DNA from: an uncultured Clostridia bacterium
Lineage (GTDB): Bacteria > Bacillota > Clostridia > TANB77 > CAG-508
Assembly (NCBI GenBank): GCA_904419095.1
Contig: CAJFQT010000067.1
Coordinates: forward strand, 7,886-13,223
DNA length: 5,338 bases
Direction of reading: 5' to 3'
Within the stretch, counting starts at the first letter, position 1, and every line of letters starts with the position of its first letter. Position numbers and translations under genes: made by a program. Below, one piece after another: positions 1 to 5,323 of the stretch. The notes under the pieces were generated by a model. It saw only the letters and a list, made by a program, of their open reading frames with translations. It searched no databases and was not told the DNA's origin.

Positions 1-2
1 AT

Positions 3-92
3 ATTCTAGATTTTTTAAAATTGGAGTTATTAAAAGTGGAGAGTGACAATGTTTTTTTTGTTCAAAAAATTTGTAATACTATAAAAATATAG
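3..92 (+). CDS. Possible C-terminal tail of a rightward gene entering from the left edge
   Basis: One forward frame stays open for 29 codons from the window edge to a TAG at 90-92. It reads roughly ILDFLKLELLKVESDN and then VFFVQKICNTIKI, a plausible amphipathic protein tail. If real, the gene converges on the vanS operon. Support is thin: an open run of this length can arise by chance in such AT-rich DNA, and another forward frame is also open for 14 codons (to TGA at 44-46). No family can be recognised from this fragment. The flanking sequence to the left would decide. Confidence 0.27.
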   Translation: MLDFLKLELLKVESDNVFFVQKICNTIKI

Positions 93-110
93 ACTTTTTA
101 ATAGCAAGTG

Positions 111-160
111 GGAGAAAAAATAATTGACAAAGTCACTTTTGAAAAAAGTGGACTTTGTCA
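111..160 (-). terminator. Rho-independent terminator of the vanRS operon
   Basis: The left arm at 125-140 (TGACAAAGTCACTTTT) pairs with 144-160 across a GAA loop. This gives about 16 base pairs with a single bulged base. On the minus strand the hairpin is followed by ATTATTTTTTCT (124 down to 113), a usable U-tract. It lies about 80 bases past the vanS stop. On the plus strand it is followed by GTGGCCCG with no T run, so it should stop leftward transcripts rather than rightward ones. Confidence 0.75.
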
Positions 161-168
161 GTGGCCCG

Positions 169-188
169 AATAATATTTAAATATTATT
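169..188. repeat. Perfect 20-bp AT palindrome
   Basis: AATAATATTTAAATATTATT is its own reverse complement. It sits between the vanS stop codon and the terminator hairpin. It contains only A and T, so it is weak as an RNA hairpin and could be compositional chance. It could also act as a transcript 3'-end element or a protein site. Confidence 0.5.
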
Positions 189-240
189 AAGTATGGATTA
201 AATATTGTTGATTGTTAAAGATTGTTCCTGGTTTGAAAGT

Positions 241-1386
241 TTATTTCTTGTTTATTGGAAGCCTTAGTGTGAATGTTGTGATGTTGTTTTGACTTTTCGC
301 GGTTATGTTGCCTCCGTGTAATGTTATGATTTCTTTTGCTATTGCTAGACCTAATCCTGCTCCACCTGTAGTGGTGTTTCTTGCGTTATCGAGTCTATAA
401 AATTTTTCGAAAATAGATTCTAATTTTTCTTTTGGTATTGTATATCCTTCGTTTTTTATTGAAATGTTTATTATATTATTTTCAGTGTAAGCATTTATTT
501 CAATATTGGTGTTTTCAAAACTATAAGATATTGCATTTTTAATGACATTGTTGAAAGCTCTAGAGAGTTTATCTGGGTCAGCATAACAGGTTATGTTGTT
601 ATTACATTTGATTATTATTTTTTTGTTTTGTTCATTTGTTAATGGGTAGAATTCATCTATTATTTGTTCTAACATAAGTTTTAAATTTAAATTTTTTTTC
701 ATTAAGACTATTTTTGTGTCATTGAATCTAGCTATTTCAAAAAATTCATTCATTAATTCTTCTAATCTATATGCTTTGTCTAGTGTAATATTTGTATATT
801 TAGCTCTTTGGTTTATAGGTAAATCTGGAGCTTCTTTTAGTAGTTCTAAGTATCCTATTACTGATGTGAGAGGGGTTTTTAGGTCGTGGGCTAAATATAC
901 TATTAAATCATTTTTTCGTTGTTCACTTTCTTTTGCTAATTGTTCGTTTTTTTCTGCTTCACGTTTTAAGTGGTTCATTTTGTCTGCAATGTCTGATAGT
1001 TCAGGTCTTAATTGTATGAAATCTATATTTTTATCGAGTAATTGCTTAGATGCATTTTCAAGTTCTGAGATATACGAATATGATTTTTTTAACATTCTAT
1101 ATAAAATTAAGCTAATACAAATAACAGGTATGCACCATAAAATTGCTATAAATATGAATACAGATATGTCGTGTGTATAATAAATGGCATAAAAGATATT
1201 TTTGATATTATAGTAAAAATCTGGAGACATATCATATATCCATTGAAAATCAAGTAGTCCAACTATGGAAAGTATTGCAAAAGCCAAAATAGGAGGCATT
1301 ATTATGCATGAAATTGTTGCAATAATAAATTGCCTACGAGTTTTTTTAAATATTTTATTTTCTACATTAGTTTCATTCAATTTCAT
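241..1386 (-). CDS. vanS: VanS-type membrane sensor histidine kinase
   Basis: This 381-residue protein is probably a membrane kinase that phosphorylates itself and the adjacent regulator in response to a cell-envelope signal. Two membrane segments (about residues 19-45 and 75-97) flank a short outside loop of about 30 residues. A linker and coiled-coil region (about 98-160) follows. The phosphoacceptor motif YLAHDLKTPLTS puts the histidine at 167. The ATPase has an N box (FNNVIKNA, 278-285), a reduced G1 box (KNEGYTIP), an F box (FEKFYRLD) and a G2 box (GGAGLGLAIAKEI, 341-353). From memory of the family, the H-box region and the lost DxGxG in G1 are very close to VanS of VanA-type clusters. 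ATG at 1386 is chosen because GGGGAG lies 6 bases upstream; the in-frame TTG at 1392 abuts that site. The gene overlaps the regulator stop by 14 bases, suggesting coupled translation. The actual ligand is not shown by the sequence. Confidence 0.93.
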   Translation of the reverse strand: MKLNETNVENKIFKKTRRQFIIATISCIIMPPILAFAILSIVGLLDFQWIYDMSPDFYYNIKNIFYAIYYTHDISVFIFIAILWCIPVICISLILYRMLKKSYSYISELENASKQLLDKNIDFIQLRPELSDIADKMNHLKREAEKNEQLAKESEQRKNDLIVYLAHDLKTPLTSVIGYLELLKEAPDLPINQRAKYTNITLDKAYRLEELMNEFFEIARFNDTKIVLMKKNLNLKLMLEQIIDEFYPLTNEQNKKIIIKCNNNITCYADPDKLSRAFNNVIKNAISYSFENTNIEINAYTENNIINISIKNEGYTIPKEKLESIFEKFYRLDNARNTTTGGAGLGLAIAKEIITLHGGNITAKSQNNITTFTLRLPINKK

Positions 1387-2059
1387 AACCAACTCCCCAA
1401 ACAGTTTTTATAAATTTTGGATTTTTAGGTTTTTCATGTAGTTTTTCTCTTAGCCTTTTTATATGAACCATAACTGTGTTGTTACAATCTAAATATTTTT
1501 CTCCCCAAACATTGCAAAAAAGTTCTTCACTACTTACAACTTTGCCACGGTTTTTACATAAATACCAAAGTATAGAAAATTCCATTGGTGTTAGATTAAT
1601 TTCTTCATTGTATAGAGTACATTTATGATTTCTATTATTTACACTTAAACCTAAAAATTCAATTACATCTGCATCTTCTTTTTCTTTATTATAACTATGA
1701 TATCTCCTTAATGCAGATTTGACTCTAGCGACTAATTCTAAAGGATTAAATGGTTTAGTGATGTAATCGTCTGCACCAATTGATAAACCTTGTATTTTGG
1801 AAATATCATCAACTTTTGCTGTTAACATTATTATTGGATAATTATGGTTTTCTCTTATTATATTACAAATTGAAAAACCGTCTATATCAGGTAGCATAAC
1901 GTCTAAAATAGCTAAATCAAAATTATGTTCTTTAATACATTTTAGAGCTTCTTTAGAGTTATAAAATTTATGAATATTGTAGTTTTCGTTCTTTAAATAT
2001 AATTCAACTAAATCTGCAATTTCTTTTTCATCATCTAAAACTAAAATATCGTATTTCAT
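1373..2059 (-). CDS. vanR: VanR-type OmpR/PhoB-family response regulator
   Basis: This 228-residue cytoplasmic DNA-binding regulator should be phosphorylated by the adjacent VanS-like kinase. The receiver domain (about 1-120) has the acidic pair D9/D10, phosphoacceptor D53 (ILDVMLP), T80 and K102 (TKPF). The winged-helix domain (about 130-228) contains LTPMEFSILWYL, VVSSEELF and the ending IKTVWGVGYEIE. Segments such as EKEIADLVELYLKNENY and IGADDYITKPF are very close to enterococcal VanR as I remember it, and the length fits (about 230). ATG at 2059 is preferred: it begins with the usual regulator N-terminus and has GGGGG 12 bases upstream. ATG at 2071 directly abuts that run, and the frame from 2236 would read through the promoter. 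It is first in the operon, with vanS overlapping its end. Tandem repeats upstream suggest autoregulation. Confidence 0.94.
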   Translation of the reverse strand: MKYDILVLDDEKEIADLVELYLKNENYNIHKFYNSKEALKCIKEHNFDLAILDVMLPDIDGFSICNIIRENHNYPIIMLTAKVDDISKIQGLSIGADDYITKPFNPLELVARVKSALRRYHSYNKEKEDADVIEFLGLSVNNRNHKCTLYNEEINLTPMEFSILWYLCKNRGKVVSSEELFCNVWGEKYLDCNNTVMVHIKRLREKLHEKPKNPKFIKTVWGVGYEIE

Positions 2060-2104
2060 TAGTTTTTTCATCCCCCATTCTAAAATGATGTGTTCTACTT
2101 TGAA

Positions 2105-2133
2105 ATTATAGCATAAAAAATGATAATTGTATT
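2105..2133 (-). promoter_or_regulatory. Extended -10 promoter of vanRS
   Basis: On the minus strand ATGCTATAAT gives a perfect TATAAT (2110-2105) preceded by TGC, an extended -10. At a 17-base spacing the -35 position reads AATACA, which matches the consensus only in its last three bases. A strong extended -10 with a poor -35 fits an activator-dependent promoter. The start site would be near 2098, about 40 bases before the vanR ATG. Confidence 0.7.
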
Positions 2134-2137
2134 CTTT

Positions 2138-2170
2138 ATGTAAAAATTGTAAGAATTTTGTAAGAATTTT
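2138..2170. promoter_or_regulatory. Tandem 11-bp direct repeats, putative VanR box
   Basis: TTGTAAGAATT occurs twice head to tail (2147-2157 and 2158-2168). A weaker copy, ATGTAAAAATT, sits at 2138-2148. The 11-bp period is the spacing used by tandem OmpR/PhoB-family dimers. From memory, the enterococcal VanR site is a 12-mer TCGTANGAAATT; TTGTAAGAATTT matches 9 of its 11 fixed positions. The repeats lie roughly 50-70 bases upstream of the predicted vanR start site, where an activator would bind. The direct repeats are seen in the sequence; binding by this VanR is inferred. Confidence 0.6.
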
Positions 2171-2171
2171 T

Positions 2172-2215
2172 ATACTAGGATGAATTGTAACAGAATTTAT
2201 ATTACAATTTAGTAT
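2172..2215. repeat. Inverted repeat AATTGTAA-N11-TTACAATT in the intergenic region
   Basis: Perfect 8-bp arms at 2183-2190 and 2202-2209 are separated by 11 bases. Outside them, ATACTA (2172-2177) and TAGTAT (2210-2215) form a second pair of complementary arms, offset by five bases on the left. It adjoins the tandem repeats and shares the TTGTAA core. It could be an operator or a stem-loop. The composition is AT-rich, so chance is not excluded. Confidence 0.4.
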
Positions 2216-2551
2216 GGAATAAGAATAGGTATTCATAAGGGAAAAATTTTATATGTCTTTGGGTAAAAACTTATCTGTTTTTTTATGTATTTTTTGACGA
2301 GAAATATTTAATAGCTAATAATATTTATGAATTTTCTACAAAGTAAGTCTGATATATAATAGTTTTTTAGGAGCAGGTTTAGATGAAAAAATATTTATAT
2401 TAATATTTTTGTAATATTAATAAATAAAGTTATAAAATATTTCTTTTTGTAAATACTAAATAAAAATCTAGATATTTGAATACTAGTTATAGTTTAATAA
2501 AAAATAAAACTTGTTCTTTTATTGATTGTTGAAAGTAAATTTATAACTAAA

Positions 2552-2620
2552 AGTAAGAAAAGTAGCGAATATACATCATTAAGGCTTATGCAGGCCTTTT
2601 TATTGGTAACTTTTCTTGTT
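2552..2620 (+). ncRNA. Possible nested stem-loop leader RNA upstream of the oxidoreductase gene
   Basis: An outer stem pairs AAGAAAAGT (2555-2563) with ACTTTTCTT (2609-2617), extendable by G-U and A-U pairs. Inside it, AAGGC (2581-2585) pairs with GCCTT (2594-2598), and the inner stem runs into a short T tract (GCCTTTTTATT). The inner part resembles a weak intrinsic terminator. This arrangement would fit an attenuator or structured leader, but I recognise no known riboswitch or T-box motif in it. The stems are short and no covariation can be judged from one sequence. Confidence 0.3.
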
Positions 2621-2662
2621 GTATATGGAATAGAAAGTATTTGGAGAGGATTGAAAATATGA
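2588..2662 (+). CDS. Possible 24-residue hydrophobic leader peptide overlapping the oxidoreductase start
   Basis: An ATG at 2588 opens a 24-codon frame reading MQAFLLVTFLVVYGI and then ESIWRGLKI. It looks like one membrane helix followed by a short positively charged end. Its TGA at 2660-2662 overlaps the oxidoreductase ATG as ATGA, a classic coupling arrangement. The frame is open upstream to 2501, and a TTG at 2522 would give 46 residues. The ribosome site is weak (AAGG only three bases before the ATG). AT-rich DNA often encodes hydrophobic runs by chance, so this may not be translated. Confidence 0.27.
   Translation: MQAFLLVTFLVVYGIESIWRGLKI
2643..2650 (+). promoter_or_regulatory. Ribosome binding site deciding the oxidoreductase start
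   Basis: GGAGAGGA lies 8 bases before the ATG at 2659. The in-frame TTG at 2641 overlaps this site and so is unlikely to be the start. Confidence 0.75.
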
Positions 2663-4173
2663 ATGAATCTATTTGGAAAACAGGTACTAATGAAAAATCA
2701 TATGGCAAAATTAATAGTGAAAAAATTTTAAATGAGGAAGTGGATATTTGTATAATAGGAGCTGGAATAACTGGAATTACTTGTGCATATGAATTATCTG
2801 AATTGGGCTATTCTGTGAATATAGTAGAAAAGAATGGAGTTTGTTCAGGAACAACAGGAAATACAACAGGAAAAATTACAAGTCAGCATAATGCTTTTTA
2901 TAATTATCTAATTAATTCTTTTGATGAAGAGGTGGCAAAAAAATATTTAGAGGCAAATGAGAAAGCAATTAAGCAAATTGAAAAAAGAATAGAAAAGGAA
3001 AATATTGATTGTGATTTTGAAAAATTGACAAGTTATATATATACAGATAAAAAAGAAGAAATTCAGATTTTAGAGAGAGAATATGAAGCATTGAATAAAT
3101 TAGGATTTGAAAGTAGTTATGTGAAAGATTTGGATGTACCTTTTAAAATTGAAGGAGCAATAGGTTTTAAAAATCAAGCACAGTTTAATGCGGTTAAATA
3201 TGTAAATGGATTGTTAAGAAAGATAGAAGATAATAATGTAGAAATATATACACATACAAAGGCTACTGATATTGATAAATTTGATGGAGAATATATAGTT
3301 AAGACTGATAAAGGTAATATAAAAGCTAAGTTTGTAATTATAGCAAGTCATTATCCATTTTTAAAATTACAAGGTCTATACTCTGCTAAAATGTATCAAT
3401 CTATGTCATATTTAATTGCAATTGAAACAAAAAAAGAACTACCAAAAGGGATGTATATTAGTGTAAGTAATCCGAATATTTCGATTAGAAGAGCTAAATA
3501 TGAAGAGAAAGAGATTTTATTAATTGGTGGTGGAGACCATAAAACAGGTAAATCTGTAACTTATGAACAAGCTTATGGCAGATTAGAGGAATTTGCCAAA
3601 AAATATTATCCAGATGCAAAAGTTTTAAAAAAGTGGAATGCAGAAGATTGTATAAGTCTTGATAAATTACCATATATTGGACAGGTTTCAAGTTTTTTAC
3701 CAAATGTATATGTAGCAACAGGGTATAAAAAATGGGGGATGACTTTGTCTAATGTTGCGACAGATATTATAGTAGATATTATTAGAGGAAGCAAAAATCC
3801 TTATGCGGATATTTTTTCATCACTAAGATTGCAACCAATTAAAAATCATGAAGAGATGAAAAATATGATTATTGATTCTAGTAAAGGGCTTATTATAGAT
3901 AAATTAAAACAAGCAGATATATTGGAAAGTGAATTACCAAATGATTGTGGAAAAATAATAGAGATAGAAAATCAAAAAGTAGGTGTTTATAAAGATAAAA
4001 ATGGAAAGTTATTTGCAATAAATCCAATATGTACACATTTAGGTTGTTTACTAACTTGGAACCAGATTGATAGAACATGGGATTGCCCTTGTCATGGTTC
4101 GAGGTTTAGATATGATGGAAAAAATATATGTGATCCAGCTTTTAATGATTTAGAGGTTGTAGAGATAGAGTAA
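2659..4173 (+). CDS. FAD-dependent oxidoreductase with C-terminal Rieske [2Fe-2S] domain (YhfW type)
   Basis: This 504-residue protein joins a DAO/GlpO-type flavin domain to a Rieske iron-sulfur domain. The N-terminal Rossmann motif reads VDICIIGAGITGIT, with GAGITG at 34-39 and an acidic residue (VEK) ending the second strand, as expected for FAD binding. A typical family segment SGTTGNTTGKITSQH follows at 63-77. The C-terminal FAD region includes NVYVATGYKKWGMTLS (349-364). The Rieske domain (about 428-504) has CTHLGC (458-463) and CPCHGS (476-481). C458, H460, C476 and H479 would bind the cluster, and C463 and C478 could form the usual disulfide. Length and domain order match Bacillus YhfW-like proteins (about 509 residues). 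No signal peptide or membrane helix is evident, so it should be cytoplasmic. The electron donor and substrate are unknown. ATG at 2659 is chosen from the ribosome site. No clear terminator follows before the ankyrin gene. Confidence 0.93.
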   Translation: MNESIWKTGTNEKSYGKINSEKILNEEVDICIIGAGITGITCAYELSELGYSVNIVEKNGVCSGTTGNTTGKITSQHNAFYNYLINSFDEEVAKKYLEANEKAIKQIEKRIEKENIDCDFEKLTSYIYTDKKEEIQILEREYEALNKLGFESSYVKDLDVPFKIEGAIGFKNQAQFNAVKYVNGLLRKIEDNNVEIYTHTKATDIDKFDGEYIVKTDKGNIKAKFVIIASHYPFLKLQGLYSAKMYQSMSYLIAIETKKELPKGMYISVSNPNISIRRAKYEEKEILLIGGGDHKTGKSVTYEQAYGRLEEFAKKYYPDAKVLKKWNAEDCISLDKLPYIGQVSSFLPNVYVATGYKKWGMTLSNVATDIIVDIIRGSKNPYADIFSSLRLQPIKNHEEMKNMIIDSSKGLIIDKLKQADILESELPNDCGKIIEIENQKVGVYKDKNGKLFAINPICTHLGCLLTWNQIDRTWDCPCHGSRFRYDGKNICDPAFNDLEVVEIE

Positions 4174-4181
4174 AATTAGAA

Positions 4182-4210
4182 TTGAAAAAATTAAAAAATT
4201 ATGCTAAAAT
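4182..4210 (+). promoter_or_regulatory. Sigma-A-type promoter of the ankyrin gene
   Basis: TTGAAA (4182-4187) and TAAAAT (4205-4210) are separated by exactly 17 bases, and TGC directly precedes the -10. The start site would be near 4217, leaving a leader of about 50 bases. A dyad, TATAATA-TG-TATTATA at 4217-4232, sits on the predicted start and could be an operator, though it is AT-only. The second TATAAT at 4217 lacks a matching -35. Confidence 0.7.
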
Positions 4211-4251
4211 AACATTTATAATATGTATTATATAAACTCTAAAATAATTAT

Positions 4252-4260
4252 AAGGAGGAA
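4252..4260 (+). promoter_or_regulatory. Strong ribosome binding site with two possible start codons
   Basis: AAGGAGGAA precedes ATG 4264 by 5 bases (counted from AGGAGG) and ATG 4269 by 10 bases. ATG 4264 gives only MLWVV before a stop. ATG 4269 opens the ankyrin frame and is taken as the start. The stop of the five-codon frame (4279-4281) overlaps a third ATG at 4281 that is in frame with the ankyrin gene. Confidence 0.75.
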
Positions 4261-4268
4261 ATAATGTT

Positions 4269-4907
4269 ATGGGTAGTGTAATGAGGTTTCACAAATTGCA
4301 AACATTAGAGAAATTATCAGAGGAGGAACGGAAAAAATTAGACGATTTTATTATGCAGGAAAACGAACAGGAAAAAAGCAACTTACTTAGTGAAGGTTAT
4401 ATCGACTTGTTTGATGTTTGGGATGCAATTTATAGTGGGAATGAAGAAATAGTAAGTCTAATTGTTCGTGCGGGCATTGATGTTAATATGCATAATGGTA
4501 TGCTAATATGTGATGCAGTTGGTAATAGTAAAATTGTTAAAATGTTTATTGATGCAGGAGCTGATATTACATCAGAATGTCTTATACGTTATGCTGCTTA
4601 CTATCAATTGTGGGATACTGCTAAAGTATTGATTGATGCAGGAGCAGATGTGACTGTAAGAAATAATTTGCCACTTAAATATGCATTGTCAAATAAAGAT
4701 ACTAGAGGAGTTTCAATGTTGATCGATGCAGGAGCTCGAATACAAGAAGAGTGGCCATTGGAATATTTAGAGGCAAAAGATGATTTCCAAATTATAGATT
4801 CGATATTGAGCAAAGATATTGAATCGTGTGACAACAAATTTAATAAAATAATTGCTATTATTATTAGAAATCTGTTGAAATTTAAACAATTTTGTTTTAA
4901 AAAATAA
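4269..4907 (+). CDS. Small ankyrin-repeat protein
   Basis: This 212-residue protein is probably a cytoplasmic protein-binding scaffold; no catalytic motif is seen. A charged helical N-terminus (about 1-45, rich in E and K) leads into four to five ankyrin-like repeats. These are about 49-73 (DVWDAIYSGNEEIVSLIVRA), 79-101, 105-130, 135-157 and a degenerate one near 164-185. The consensus piece LIDAGAD or FIDAGAD recurs at about 93-99, 121-127 and 151-157. The repeat period is 28-30 residues rather than the usual 33. The last 23 residues (FNKIIAIIIRNLL then KFKQFCFKK) are hydrophobic and basic, and may form an amphipathic or membrane-touching helix. The gene follows the Rieske oxidoreductase by 95 bases but has its own promoter and ends at a strong terminator. 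In some proteobacteria small ankyrin proteins accompany catalases; a similar partnership here is only a guess. No partner can be assigned. Confidence 0.85.
   Translation: MGSVMRFHKLQTLEKLSEEERKKLDDFIMQENEQEKSNLLSEGYIDLFDVWDAIYSGNEEIVSLIVRAGIDVNMHNGMLICDAVGNSKIVKMFIDAGADITSECLIRYAAYYQLWDTAKVLIDAGADVTVRNNLPLKYALSNKDTRGVSMLIDAGARIQEEWPLEYLEAKDDFQIIDSILSKDIESCDNKFNKIIAIIIRNLLKFKQFCFKK
4548..4735 (+). repeat. Three near-identical 14-base repeats inside the ankyrin gene
   Basis: ATTGATGCAGGAGC starts at 4548 and 4632, and recurs at 4722 with one change (ATCGATGCAGGAGC). The spacings are 84 and 90 bases. They encode the IDAGA core of successive repeats. Identity at the DNA level, including the same codons, suggests recent internal duplication or conversion, and could support slippage between repeats. 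Confidence 0.8.
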
Positions 4908-4979
4908 AAAATTGATAGATATTCTTAAATACCATAAATATAGCAATATTGGTGAAAAGTAACATTATTGAAAAAATTG

Positions 4980-5025
4980 AAAAAGGAAATTAGTTCAGTA
5001 CAAGGTTGAATTAATTTCCTTTTTT
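4980..5025. terminator. Strong bidirectional Rho-independent terminator
   Basis: The arm at 4980-4999 (AAAAAGGAAATTAGTTCAGT) pairs with 5005-5024 across an ACAAG loop. The stem is about 20 base pairs including three G-U pairs. Rightward it runs into TTTTTT (5020-5025), and leftward into TTTTTCAATTTTTT. It therefore closes the ankyrin transcript and can also stop the leftward small gene, 5131-5280. Confidence 0.88.
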
Positions 5026-5130
5026 AAATTAGCTATAATTTTAAAAATATTTTACGATAATGGAAACATTATTATATTATAAACAAGGAAAATTAATTTA
5101 AAAATATATGTAAAATATAATAATATATAA
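5026..5130. other. AT-rich spacer between converging genes
   Basis: About 105 bases, almost entirely A and T, between the bidirectional terminator and the stop codon of the leftward small gene. I see no gene or clear signal in it. Confidence 0.6.
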
Positions 5131-5280
5131 TTAGTAACTTTTTAAAGTATCTTCTAAAATATTAACAAGAGGTAAAAGCTTTTGCGACCTAGTTCTAAAG
5201 TGAAAGACAGGATTTTTTTTATCAAGTTCCCTGTATACTAAAATTTTAATTTCTCCAGTTTTTTTAAATTCTTTTTTCAT
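5131..5280 (-). CDS. 49-residue protein of unknown function
   Basis: A complete leftward frame runs from ATG at 5280 to TAA at 5133-5131. It encodes 49 residues beginning MKKEFKKTGEIKILVYRELD and ending LLPLVNILEDTLKSY. The start has a textbook AGGAGG (5293-5288) seven bases upstream. A TGTTATAAT extended -10 stands upstream, and a terminator lies downstream. This full set of signals makes a real gene likely despite its size. The protein is basic (about 11 K or R) with a predicted strand-rich first half and a helical end. It has no membrane segment, cysteine or recognisable motif. I do not recognise the family. It could be a small regulator, a toxin-antitoxin partner or a ribosome-associated protein, but nothing in the sequence favours one. 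Confidence 0.78.
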   Translation of the reverse strand: MKKEFKKTGEIKILVYRELDKKNPVFHFRTRSQKLLPLVNILEDTLKSY

Positions 5281-5314
5281 TCAAATTCCTCCTCTATTTT
5301 TCAATTATGTACAT

Positions 5315-5323
5315 ATTATAACA
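5315..5323 (-). promoter_or_regulatory. Extended -10 of the 49-residue gene
   Basis: On the minus strand TGTTATAAT gives a perfect TATAAT (5320-5315) with an upstream TG. The start site would fall near 5308, about 28 bases before the ATG. The -35 position (about 5338 onward) lies at or beyond the window edge and cannot be checked. Confidence 0.6.

Larger units (their letters stand above)
2216..2658. other. Long AT-rich intergenic region and probable leader of the oxidoreductase gene
   Basis: No convincing standard-length gene is seen here. Weak rightward promoter candidates are TTGACG at 2294-2299 with AATAAT 17 bases later, and an extended TGATATATAAT at 2350-2360 with a poor -35. The second is followed by a TAGGAG and a six-codon frame (MKKYLY) at 2383 that looks accidental. 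A perfect 10-bp AT inverted repeat, TATTAATATT with loop TTTGT, spans 2398-2422. If transcription starts near 2366, the leader before the oxidoreductase would be about 290 bases long. The true promoter is not certain. Confidence 0.4.

Noticed and set aside
716..1180. Forward 154-codon frame opposite the kinase gene
   Set aside because: It lies wholly antisense to a gene with clear VanS domains, is rich in serine and phenylalanine as antisense frames of such genes are, and has no ribosome site.
1387..1392. TTG start for the kinase
   Set aside because: It directly abuts the GGGGAG ribosome site; ATG at 1386 has proper spacing.
2147..2168. CRISPR-like or other repeat array
   Set aside because: Only two exact 11-bp units without spacers; fits a regulator site rather than an array.
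2060..2236. 59-residue N-terminal extension of the response regulator
   Set aside because: It would run through the extended -10 promoter and tandem repeats, has no homology to a receiver domain, and a standard regulator start with a ribosome site exists at 2059.
2383..2403. Six-codon frame MKKYLY after a TAGGAG
   Set aside because: Too short to support as a gene; probably chance in AT-rich DNA, although it could be a start remnant.
2641..2658. TTG start for the oxidoreductase
   Set aside because: The codon overlaps the GGAGAGGA ribosome site that serves ATG 2659.
3494..4078. Reverse-strand frames inside the oxidoreductase gene
   Set aside because: Shadows of a well-supported gene with intact FAD and Rieske motifs; they have no domain features.
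4604..4837. Reverse-strand frame inside the ankyrin gene
   Set aside because: It is antisense to repeat-coding DNA, and its own repeated APASIN pattern is just the mirror of the ankyrin repeat.
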